From Zanthoxylum bungeanum (taxonomy: Eukaryota > Streptophyta > Magnoliopsida > Sapindales > Rutaceae): 64,000 nucleotides of DNA. Positions within the stretch are counted from its first letter, which is position 1, and each line of letters begins with the position of its first letter. Below are positions 10,505 to 21,425 of this stretch, piece by piece. Made by a program: the position numbers and the translations under genes. A model generated the notes under the pieces. The model was not told the DNA's origin. It saw nothing but the letters and a program-made list of their open reading frames with translations, and did no database searches. The stretch covers positions 1 to 64,000 of the forward strand of contig SKCR01037601.1 of NCBI GenBank assembly GCA_019454045.1, written 5' to 3'.

Positions 10505-13500
10505 TCATAGCCAATCACTCAAGTATCTAACACCTGAACTATGTACATGTCGCTCAAATTTTCGCTGAGATATAACTTTCGTCAGCGGATCTACAATGTT
10601 ATCATTTGATGCGATCTTTTCGGTCTTCACATCGCCACGATGTATGATCTCACGAATCAAATGAAATCGTCGAAGTACATGCTTGGATCGTTGATGAGGT
10701 CGTGGTTCCTTAGCCTGTGTTATAGCCCCATTATTGTCACAATACAAAGGTATGAGCTCAGCTGCTAACAGAACTACTCCTAATCCAATTAGGAATTTAC
10801 GGATCTAAATGCTTCTTTTGCTGCCTCAACTGCAGCAATATATTCCGCTTCTGTTGTTGAATCAGCAACAGTCTCTTATTTGGAAGATTTCCAACTCACT
10901 GCTCTGTTGTTCAAACAAAATATGTACCTTGATTGCGACTTACAGTCGTCTTTATCGGTTTGGAAACTTGCATCGGCATACCCAGTCACCTCAAGTTCTC
11001 CTTCCCTATAGACTAAGAAGGCATCCTTAGTTCGTCTAAGATACTTAAGGATATTTTTTACAGCAATCCAGTGACCATCACCTGGATAGGCCTGATAGCG
11101 AATGTCATTACCAATAAGCAACATATCATTAACGTATAAGACAATGAATGTCAGTGCGCTCCCACTAACCTTCTTATATACACAAGAATCATCTTCGTTT
11201 TGAATGAAACCATATTCTTTTATGATCTCATCAAAACGTTGGTTCCAAGAACGCGATGCTTACTTTAATCCATAAATGGATCGGTTTAACTTGCAAACCT
11301 TGTTTGCATGTCTTGGCACGACAAAACCGTTAGGTTGTTGCATATAAACATCCTCCAAAAGGTTTTCATTAAGGAAAATGGTTTTGACATTCATTTGCCA
11401 TATTTCATAATCGAAATATGCAGCAATAACAAGCATTATCCGAATGGATTTAATCATGGCAACAGGTGAAAAGGTTTCATCGTAATCGACACCATGTCAT
11501 TGACGATACCCTTTAGCTACAAGCCTAGCTTTGTACGTTTGTATGTTGTCATCCATGTCTGTCTTCCTTTTGAAGACCCATTTACAACCAATAGGCTTAA
11601 CGCCTTCCGATACATCAACCAGTGTCCAAACTTGGTTAGTATACATGGAATCCATTTCGGACTTCATGGCTTTTTGCCATAAAGCGGAGTTGATACCTTG
11701 TATCGCTTCCTTATACGTGGGTGGTTCATCTTCCTCAATAAGATTAATGTCTACATGAGGTGAGATCAGCAACCCATACCTCTCAGGTTGTTTTCTAACT
11801 CTCTCCGACTTATGTGGTTCTTCTGTATTAGAAGATTGTGGAACAGTCTCATCCCTGATGGACTGTTCGTGTTCCGTGAGGGGGTCAGTGCCCGGAACAG
11901 TATCACTCCGATTTTCATCGAGGTATACTTTCTTCTCACTTACCACTGCATTCATGAATTCATTTTCTAGGAAAACTACATGAAGATCAACAAATATTTT
12001 GTTCTCTTGTGGGTTGTAGAAGTAATATCTTTTAGTTTCCCTATTATAACCTATAAATAGGCACTTACCCAATTTGGGTTCTAGTTTGGTACTATCCAAA
12101 CGTTTAACACATACCAGGATCCCCAAATCTTCAGGAATGAGAAACCCGGTCTTTCTGTCCATATTTCATATGGAGTCTGTCCAACAGATTTTGACGGAAC
12201 CTTATTCAAATAAGTATTGCACTGTTTAATGCGTATCCCCAGAAGGAAATCGATAGCTCTGTGTGACTCATCATTGACCTTACCATGTCCAACAAAGTTC
12301 AGTTTCTCCGTTCGGACACACCGTTCAATTGAGGTGTTCCGAGAGGAGTCCATTGTGAAAGAATATCATATTCTTTCAAGTAATTTTGAACTCATTGCTT
12401 AAGTATTCTCCACCACGGTCCGACCGTAATGTTTTAATACTTCTTTCGATCTGTTTTTCTACTTCGTGTTGAAACTATTTGAATTTCTCAAAGTTTCCTA
12501 CTTGTGTTTCATAAGATACACATAACCATAACGCGATGCATTATCCGTAAATGTTACGAAGTATTCATATCCACCTCTAGCCTGGCTAGACATGAGCCCG
12601 CATACGTCACTATGAACGAGGGCTAACAGTTCGGTGGCACGTACACCTTTACCACTAAAAGGTGTTTTAGGCATTTTGCCTAACAAACAAGATTCGCAGT
12701 CATCATATGAATTAGGATCAAATCCGTCCAAGTATCCATTCTTCGAAAGAGTGGATATACGAGTGTTGTTTATGTATCCCAGACGACAATGCCACAAATA
12801 AGTTCCATCTGTGTTGCTCAATTTGAGTCTTTTGTTTGTCATGTTATATGTTTGAGATTCGTTTATATTCAAAATATAAAGACCATTATTAACATCTGTT
12901 GTACATATCAAAATATCATCTTTATATACAAAACACCTAGTGTTCATAAATACAAAGGTATACCCCCATCGGGTTAAACTAGATACAGAGATGATATTCC
13001 TAGTCAAACTAGGTACAAAATAACAGTCCCCTAATATAAGTACGTGCCCCGAGGGCAGATTCAAAACATAGGTGCCAACGGCCAAAATGGCGACTCTCGT
13101 CCCATTTCCGACTCGCAGGTCGATCTCTCATGAAGTCAGTCTTCTGCTAATCTATAGATCATGCACATCAGTACATATGTGAGTACCACATTCATAATCA
13201 AAAATCCAATTTTTAAAACCAGTAATGGACATGTTTATTTTAATAACAAACATACCTGAAGCCAGAGCCTTGCTCGCCTTCGCTTCCTTCAAGTCTGCCT
13301 GGTACTTACGGAAGTCAAGCTTCCAGTGACCCCGTTTGCCACAATGTAGGCAGACGTCTTGGGATTTGTCATTTGTCTTCCCAGAAGACTATGACGATTT
13401 AGCCTTGCCTTTTTCTTCTTCACACCCCCAAGAAGCCTTCAGCCAAGCCTTGGCCTTATGGGATGTCGAAGTAAGATATGCCTCGCGCTTCTTGCCATTC

Positions 13501-13871
13501 AGAAGCTCCGGCTCTGCCTCTTTCAGCATTTCCATTAACTCTCCACGAGTTTTCTCTTGGTTCATCATATTATAGTTCATGATGAACCCGACCCAACAAT
13601 CAGACAAAGACTATCAGATCAAATCTATAGAAGTCTCGACCTCGAAGGTAATGCCTAGCTGACCTAGCTGTTCGATGTCAGTAATCATTTACGACACGTA
13701 GTGGTCGACAGATGTACCCTTTGACATACGCGAGCGAAATAACTTCTTTTGCAAATCATACTTCTTAGATCTAAGATTAGATCTATGACAATCCTTCAAT
13801 TTCAACATCATGTTATAAAGATCCAATCTCTTATTTTGACGACGAAATTGAGGAGTCATTGTAGCAAGCAT
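10505..13871 (-). pseudogene. Degenerate gag-pol polyprotein of copia element E1
   Basis: The order on the minus strand is gag remnant (13871-13300, with a zinc-knuckle-like CGKRGHWK), protease region (about 13230-13080), integrase (13085-12080: HCRLGHIN and CESC zinc motif, HSDVCG of the core), reverse transcriptase (11700-11100: KPIGCKWVFKRK, YVND) and RNase H (10876-10505: DNNGAITQAKEP). This is the Ty1/copia order. Damage includes many stops and frame changes, loss of the gag N-terminus, and a catalytic YVDD changed to YVND at 11125-11136. About 100 codons are deleted just after it, so the RT palm joins directly to the GHWIAVK segment before RNase H. The lineage looks like Tork/Ikeros-type copia, but this is from memory of motifs. 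Confidence 0.85.
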
Positions 13872-15976
13872 AACAAATTGTAAATTTATTACTAATATAT
13901 ATAATAACGAGAAATAATAATAATAGAGCGCGCATATTAGCGAGTATTAAACGAAATTGTAAATTTATTACTAGCCTCCCACTATTTTTCGGCGAGCCTC
14001 TAACCCTCCGTTGAATACTCGGGAAACCTAGTTTCCTAGTGGGCTAGGATCCCGTTAAATAATACACAACATTGACTTTGGCCAACAAGCTGTATAAAAT
14101 TTAACTAGGTAGATCTCTAAGATCAATTGGATCTCATCCAATTCCTAGATCCGGTAGGTGGACATCCAAATCCGAAACATATATCCAATATATATCATAA
14201 CCTGTTTCCTCTAAATCAACTAAGCATTGGCTTTAGCTCAACAAGCTTAATGATTCCAGTTAAGCGTGACCCATTGACAGTGGGAAAGCTTCGTAATCCA
14301 CGTCGATGAACAAGAGTGAACTTGACTTTGGCCAACAAGTCATAATTGCTCTAGACATGCGATATTAACAAAGCTTTCATGGTTCAAACACATCCGCGAT
14401 AGACAATGATCTTGACTTTGGCCAACAAATCAAAGCCAATCTTGGATCTTGAGAGAGAACCACTCAATTGAGGAAACTCTTAATATTAAATACGAGGGAG
14501 TTTCATAAATTGGCAACCAATTTAATTTTTGATTAGGTCTCATATACACCCTTAAACATGCATTCTAAAAGCATAATAAGGCGCGATAAATTTAATAATG
14601 ATATGCAGATGGATATAAACAATTTGTTCCTAGAACAAATCTCTCTCTCTTCCTCTCTCCCGCTAGCACTTTACATTCTTCTAAAACCCAATTACATAAC
14701 ACTATAAGAAATCTAATTTACATTGAGGGAAATTGGTGAGAAGAGAAATATAATGAGAATGAGAGGTGATAGGCTGGACACGCAGGTCCAATTTCAAATA
14801 AATACCATATTTACAATAATTTTCAAAATTGCTCCCACCCATCTAATATCCATCAAATACATCCAAGTATTCACACATAGCATGTTTTGAATCAATCTAA
14901 TCCAATTAATTAATCTTCAATTAATTACCATCCAATGTTCATACAACGATTTGATTTGTGCGAGTCCAACTTGTTAAGAAATAAATACTCAAAGTAAGTA
15001 TTCTTGAATTATATCGAACTACAATTTTAAATCCAATTTTAATTGTATTCAATACTAATTCAAGTTTAATTCCAAATTAAACAATTACACTTATTTTATT
15101 AATGCCTTTATAGACTTGGATTCCAAATCCAATCCAAATGGGTCTCAAATGCCCAATTAGCATCTAATGCCAATTCGATTAGGTCCAATGGGCTTTTAAT
15201 TAATTCTTTAGGCATGGAATTTTGGCCATTATGGATCAAACCCATAATGTCTTGGCCCATTTAGGAATGACCCTATGCCAAAAATTAATTTTGGCCCATT
15301 AGGCCTAATTAAATTATTAAAAGCATAAAAGTCACATATTGGATTTTTATGGAAATGGTTTAGGCCCAATTGGATCCAACCCACTTATCCAAAACCAAAC
15401 TTGGCCCAACCAAGCCCATTAGTTCAAATACAACCATATTAGCCCAATTAGTATTTTATGGACTAATTTCATTAACACAATATTCCAAATATCACATTAA
15501 ATCAAATTAAAATATAATTAACACAACTAATTAATTAATCTAACATCTCCAAAATATTAATTAATCTAATTAATCATGCTAAATATTCCAATTCATGTCC
15601 AACACAAATTGAAGCAAAATCAAGTCTCCAACAACATGCTCATTCACGGCAATTACATGAAATTAACGTTCAATTTGATTCCAATCCAATTAAATCAACA
15701 ATTAACATTCAATTTCATGCCATTAACACATCCAAGTATCTAATTTCAAAAAATCACCATGAGATAATCCTAGGGTACATTCGGCCAAGCTAGGGATTTT
15801 GGGAAAAATTGATCCAATCAATTTTTAACAATCCAATCATGCATAACCCTAAGTTATCATCATCCAACATCAACCAAACACTCAATTTAGAAATTTCATG
15901 CTCCAAGCAAAAATACCCAAATTAAAGTTATGAACCCTAAATTTCAAAATCAAGTTTAGAAGGCTCTAAATACCAT
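13872..15976 (-). mobile_element. Leader of copia element E1 with primer binding site
   Basis: Non-coding sequence between the 5' LTR and the gag remnant. The primer binding site is the complement of 15962-15976 (ATGGTATTTAGAGCC on the minus strand). The leader carries CTTGACTTTGGCCAACAA at 14321-14338 and 14411-14428, with a one-base variant (attgac..) at 14071-14088. GGCCCA-rich sequence lies at 15160-15430. A 20-bp direct repeat (aaattgtaaatttattacta) at 13875-13894 and 13954-13973 marks the place where the gag N-terminus is missing. Confidence 0.8.
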
Positions 15977-17786
15977 TGTTAGTCTCTAAGACATGCTTCC
16001 AAGATCCTAAACATGATTTGAGTATGAAATTAACAAGTTAAGTTGCGGAAACACTTACATTATTCTTGGGTGAAATTCAAAATTTCTTTGAATGGATGAA
16101 GCTCCAAGCTTTTGATTTGTTGTAAAACCATTATGTGAGTTTCCCTATTACCTTGTTTGACCTCCAAGTCCTAGCTTAGTTGAAAATTTGAAGCAAAATT
16201 TTTCACACCAAAGGGAGAAGAATCAGCAATTTGGAAGAAGGAAGAGAGATGATGAATAGTGTAGTATTTTGGTGTTGTGTGTTTTAAATAATCTAATTAT
16301 GATGCCAACCACTTCCATCAATTTGTGAGAATTGATGTAATTCAAGTGAGTCCCACCACTTTTAAATTCCAAATTTAAGTTGGCTTGTTCAACACACAAC
16401 TAGACTTGGGCCCGAGTTCGTTTAATTCCGAATTAAAAAAATTTGCCGTTGTGACATAATTAAATCCAATTTAATTAAATAATTATGTCTAGCAAAATTA
16501 TTATGATAGTCACTTTCGAATTAATTCCAAATTAATTCGTTCGCCCGAATTAAAATCCAATTTTAATTTCGTATTGAAATCCAATTTCAATTAATATATT
16601 CGATATATTATTTTATCGATTAATTATAAATTAATTGATTTCTCTCTTCTAAACGAATTTAATCTCAGGTTAATTCTTACTGTATTTAATCTCAGATTAA
16701 TTTTCTCTCTCATAATTAATCCCAAATTAATTTTATTCGAGTCAAATATCATTGGTGAATCTTTGGGAAGCGACCCAAGAGATTCCTGGATACGTTGGTA
16801 GTAAATACGGTCATCGGACCATCCGAACACGTGCGTAACCCGTACCACATTCTCACCGATTTACAAGACATGGTTGGCTTCTAGCAAAACATTGTGCCTA
16901 CCCAATTCTCCAGAAATATCCACCGATGAATATTATCTATATCAGGCGTAGTAATACTATGTAATGCGTAATATGATCCATTATCTGATTTCACATGTTA
17001 GACCTAGGGCTGGCTCTATGTCTGCCTTGTATGAAACATATATCGGATCCCTCGTAACTAGTCACTGTAATCGGAAAGTCGTTACCTAGTCATACTTTCC
17101 CGATAACTGTAACATTTAAGAGTACTAGTACCGTATCTTGTGTGACCATCATCTCCATATGACTGAAGTGATACTCACATCTTGACATCACATCCAATAC
17201 ACTATGATTCTCAGTAAACCCAATACAAGCGTACACAGAGCCTGTTAAAGCTCCGGACGACCAATACCAAAGTAAACTGATTGTCGCAAGTAATAACGAC
17301 GTAAGTCTCAGGTTAAAGATCACATACACCTACTCTGATTCAGATTCCCATAGACATATAGTCATACTACCAATGAGATTCCGAGTGGGCCTATCTAGAG
17401 AGAAACGTTCCCGGTCCAACGGCTAACAGAACCTCTTATTACACTTGCATAAGTATCCAATACCTAAATATACGAGAACAATACCGTTAAGCTTCCATAA
17501 CGCGCACAAGTGTAATACTAGTCTATTCTGCATTATCATTGTCCAGTCTCGATAATACTACGACTATGGATATTTAATGATTAAACCGTTCATGGATTAA
17601 TATTGTCTCATATCTTATTAATCCGATTTAATCATATGGACTTTTATCATTAATATATATTCAAGTAACCCATTACAATAATGACAATAATGATAAAATA
17701 GCAATTTCCTTTTGTCACATTGTTAATTTGTACGAAAACATAATGTTTTTACAAATAGTGATGCTATGGGTCATAATTGTCCAACA
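15977..17786 (-). repeat. 5' LTR of copia element E1
   Basis: Minus strand: starts TGTTGGACAATTATGACCC (17786) and ends GAGACTAACA (15977), 1810 bp, followed by the primer binding site. It is homologous to the truncated 3' LTR at 9169-10490 and more distantly to the LTRs of E2, B and C. The next bases outside (taggg, 17787-17791) should be one TSD copy; the other is outside the window. Confidence 0.85.
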
Positions 17787-18801
17787 TAGGGTTCCCACTC
17801 TAACCGAACAGTTGAAACCAGACGGTTCCAACCGGAATTATTGGAACCGTTCGGTTCCAATATAATATAAATATTTTTTTAAATTTCAAATTATTTATTT
17901 TATTTTTAATTTAAGTTTTAATTTAATATAATAAAATTCAAATAAATAAATTTTTGCATAATTTTTGTCAATACGCTTGTAAGGTTAAAACCTCCTGAGA
18001 CACAATCCCAAAAATGGGTGTTTAATTCCAAGAAAATGACTCCAAAGGGCATAAGCACACAAATTACAATTCTACAAGTTACTAAACTAAGAAACTAAAT
18101 AATTGCTTATTTTGAGTCATCATTTATGTTGCTTCTTTGCTTCTTTCTACAATTGGGCCTTTTATAGTGCATTACTTCACCAAACATTAGTGCAGTTCCG
18201 TTGTCTTCTTCCCACTGAGCCCCCATGTTCTCTATGCATATGCAACTGTTGGATCATGCGAGCAACTGCTGGAGCGTGCATGTAACCGTTGGGTAACTTA
18301 CTAAATCGTGAGGGTTGCCACCAGTTTGCGTATATGACACGTCGAATGTATCTCATAACTAACAAACCGTTTTTGAAGTGCCTCTTACTTATTCCTTCAT
18401 GATTATTCGCCTATTCATTGGATCGTCCTAAATTAAGCCTTCCTGGGCCGAACCCTTCTTAATCCTGACGCCATCATTTTTCGCCTTTAGATATGTCATC
18501 CCATTTTGTCCTTCCTCGGCCTATTTGCCCTAGGGAGATTTATTTCTGTTAACAATAGTAGGTATCACTTTTTTCTCAGGATCCACAATGCGGAACGCCT
18601 CATGCGTTGTGTACATTTCATTTCCCTCACATATTTGTGTATTGAACGTATTTTACGTGTGTGCTGATGCAAACATAATAATGGTTTCTACTCATAACTC
18701 ATTTCTCTACATGTCTGCTTCATTACTCATTTCTGTACATGGATTTTGCATTCTGGAAATATCAGTTAGTTTGGCCCGAGTGTTCATAGGGCCGAATCAA
18801 C
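17787..18801. other. Non-coding stretch between E1 and the gypsy solo LTR
   Basis: No coding homology is recognised. It holds a perfect 10-bp inverted repeat (ACGGTTCCAA at 17822-17831, TTGGAACCGT at 17841-17850) in a GGTTCC/GGAACC-rich segment that may be the end of a small DNA transposon, then A+T-rich sequence. Short open frames (for example 18588-18866) have no motif and are not called. Confidence 0.4.
18797..18801. repeat. Target-site duplication tcaac (left) of gypsy solo LTR
   Basis: Identical to 21005-21009 on the other side of the LTR. Confidence 0.85.
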
Positions 18802-19099
18802 TGATGAGTGGTATTTATATCACTTATTCCCACTCATTTAACCTAATATTTTGTATAGTTTCTTGAGTTTTGTGAACGTTTTGATATGTTTTGTGGTTAG
18901 TTTGCAGATAAATAAAGTTTGGAAAGCATTGGAGGCAATTTGGGCAAAAACGGACAAAAATGCGTCAAAAGAGATATTTGGTCTTTAGCACGTCGCGACG
19001 CCAAGCCTTCCGCGTCGCGACGTCTAAAATGCGCCGAACAGTGCTAACGTGTGCCGGTCCATAAATCAAATCTGAGAAAAGTTTGACTTGCTAAAATGC

Positions 19100-19556
19100 G
19101 TCGTGCCACGTGTTCACAATCACAGCCGATCTGCTAACATGCGCCGTGCCACTGTCAGCATCCTACGGTGCCGACAGTCGCCATTGCCACGTGTGCCATG
19201 TGTCATTCCAGGTCATTTCCATGTCATCAGCACAAGCACGTCAGAAGTCAAAACAAGTCAACATTTCACCCACCGCCACGTCATCGTCAGCAATCAGGAA
19301 GTGACACGTGTCGCAATTCTACGGTGCCGACAGTCTCTTTCCCCGTGTCGCCACGTCAGGCCCACATCAGCGCCACGTCAGCATCAATTATTGGATATCC
19401 TATCCTTATCTAACACGTGGCGGATAAGAATCTCACGCGACCAATCAGAAGCCGCCACGTGTCACAATAATGAAGCCCAACACTCTGCCACGTGTCACCT
19501 TATCAGCTTATCCAGAATCTTCAAACCAACGAACCAGAGCTTGCCACGTCGATAGA
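19100..19556 (+). promoter_or_regulatory. Cluster of about 11 ACGT-core (G-box/ABRE-like) sites in the LTR
   Basis: CCACGTGT, CACGTCA or related sites occur near 19105, 19186, 19236, 19276, 19303, 19349, 19371, 19415, 19456, 19488 and 19544, all within 450 bp upstream of the LTR TATA box. ACGT cores with C before them are the known target of plant bZIP factors such as ABF/ABI5 and HY5. Function here is inferred from motif density only. Confidence 0.6.
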
Positions 19557-19617
19557 TAGAAGCGGCGTAGCGACGCCAGAGGCCTTGGCGTCACAACGCT
19601 GGAAGCTTATCCGCGCC

Positions 19618-19623
19618 TATAAA
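19618..19623 (+). promoter_or_regulatory. TATA box of the gypsy solo LTR
   Basis: TATAAA in the context CGCGCCTATAAATTGAGC, about 60 bp before a CTCTCTCTC-rich tract typical of plant 5' leaders. It sits directly downstream of the ACGT cluster. Confidence 0.55.
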
Positions 19624-19920
19624 TTGAGCTCGAGATTTCAGAATTGAATGCACCACTCTCTCTCTTATAATCTTTCTAAAGAGAGAGTTTCTCTCTCTAC
19701 TTTCTTTTAATTTTTAGTTTTTTTGTTTTTAGTTTGTAATTAATTTTAATTACGTTTTGTTAATATAGTAATTTAATTTTTACTTTTTAACAGTTTTTAT
19801 TATTTACCATGAGGAGGTAACTCCCCCAGCTAGGGTGAAAGGTAATTCTTTTACTGTTACTATTTAGATTAATCTCCCTTAAAAATAATATATTCACTTT
19901 TTAAAATATTGACTTAAAAG

Positions 19921-20092
19921 GATACCGCCAGATTGGTCGGTTGGTAATTCATTTTAATCTGATTTAAACCTGACTAATAAATGATACCGCCAGATTGGTC
20001 GGTTGGTATTTAATTTTTGGTTCCGCCTTTATGGCTGGTTGGACTTAATTTGACTTAATCAGGTTTACCGCCTATATGGCTGGTTGGAAAAA
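19921..20092 (+). repeat. Four-copy degenerate repeat inside the gypsy solo LTR
   Basis: Two near-identical copies of ATACCGCCAGATTGGTCGGTTGG (19922 and 19982) are followed by two diverged ones (TTCCGCCTTTATGGCTGGTTGG, TTACCGCCTATATGGCTGGTTGG at about 20021 and 20065). Confidence 0.75.
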
Positions 20093-21004
20093 GAATCACA
20101 AGTTTATATATTATTTTATGGGAGATATCTAAATAGTTGTAGTAAAAGTAATTCCTTTTACCTTAGCATTTTATTTTATTGTAATTTACTTTTCAGTATT
20201 TACTTTACCACATTTTTACTTTATGTCTTTTATTTTCAAGTTTTTACTAGCCCTAGTTATGTGTTGTAACTAAATTAGTTATCTGGGGTTGTGATGAAAT
20301 CCAATATCACCGTTTTATAAGGGTTAGATTATAGCTTGGGTAATATAAAGATTTATTTATTGAGTCTTAACTTAATGCTTTTTTCATTAACTAGCAATTA
20401 ATAAAATTGATCTGGTAAATCTAAAATGAACTAGACATAGGGATTTTAGGTTTTCAGCCTTAGACTCAATAGCCCACGATCTTCCTTGAGGATAGATAAC
20501 CCTTTAATAGATTTCCTTACAGGATAGGAATATACCTGTCGGGCGGGGGTAGCCATAATGGAACTTAAACTTAATGAATCCAGATAATTTGGTTGACATA
20601 GACATATGATTCAATTGGGTTAAACTGGGTATTTTTGTCTGATCATCGATAGAGGCTTACACATAATTTAGTGTTTCAGGTTAATAAATCAATATATTAC
20701 CCAACTTTAAGATAAACCACTTCATCTTTAAATTGATATTGGAAGAAGAAATCACAACCCTAGATAGTTTTTAATATTGAATTTTCTTAAAATCTATTTT
20801 CGACAATTTTATTTACTTGTTTTTTTTTTAAATTTAGAATCGTCACCATTTCAAATCAATCAATCAATCAACCTGTTAGATACTAGTAATCATTTGACTT
20901 CATAAAATTAATAGATTAGATATTAAGTCCTCGTGGGATCAATATTTTTATACTACTTGAACGATACGTGCGCTTGCGTTATACGTGTGTGTTTACGCCG
21001 GTCA

Positions 21005-21009
21005 TCAAC
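21005..21009. repeat. Target-site duplication tcaac (right) of gypsy solo LTR
   Basis: Identical to 18797-18801. Confidence 0.85.
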
Positions 21010-21425
21010 CCTCGACCGGACCCTACCCGACCCATGTGAGTTTGCAAAAATAAAAAATTGATTTCGGTTCAAACCCGACCCAACCCGCGAAATCGGACCA
21101 TATCACATGTTTAATACAAAAAATCGAATTTGACTCGACCCGACCCGCAATAAAGGATTTTGCCCTTTTTCCTCTATAGTTATTTTATCATAATTTATTT
21201 TAATCACAAATCTTTTCAAAGTTATATCATAAAAATATATATTATGTATTTTTTCGACCCAACCTGACCAACACTTTTTTGACCCGACCTATAGTGACTC
21301 GACCCACGCGAGTTCCAATTTAAAATTTCTAATTTCGGGTCATTCAACCTGCATGACCCGACCCGATCGGGTTTAAGAAAATTTTAAAAAACCCAATCTG
21401 ACTCGACCCCTGAACACCCATACTC
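21010..21425. repeat. CCCGACCC-rich repeat, possible small non-autonomous DNA element
   Basis: Short blocks such as ACCCGACCC, GACTCGACCC and ACCCGACCCGATCGGGTT recur between A+T-rich stretches, ending with CCCCTGAACACCCA near 21410-21422. Such sequence is common in plant dispersed repeats, but clear terminal inverted repeats and a TSD were not found, so the class is uncertain. Confidence 0.4.

Larger units (their letters stand above)
18802..21004 (+). mobile_element. Solo LTR of a Ty3/gypsy element (Athila/Tat-type)
   Basis: It starts TGATGAGTGGTATTTATA and ends CGCCGGTCA, with a perfect 5-bp TSD (tcaac). The end segment (TCCTCGTGGGATCAATATTTT, then ACTTGAACG and GTGCGCTTGCG) is of the kind that precedes the primer site of plant Athila/Tat elements. 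The expected internal sequence is absent, so this is a solo LTR of 2203 bp. A TATAAA at 19618-19623 with a downstream CT-rich tract looks like its own promoter. Upstream of it lies a dense group of ACGT boxes. The TSS and LTR regions U3/R/U5 cannot be fixed by eye. Confidence 0.85.

Noticed and set aside
19088..19555. 155-codon open frame in the gypsy solo LTR
   Set aside because: It covers the ACGT-box array and repeats the same short words; no homology or codon pattern. It lies upstream of the TATA box of the LTR.
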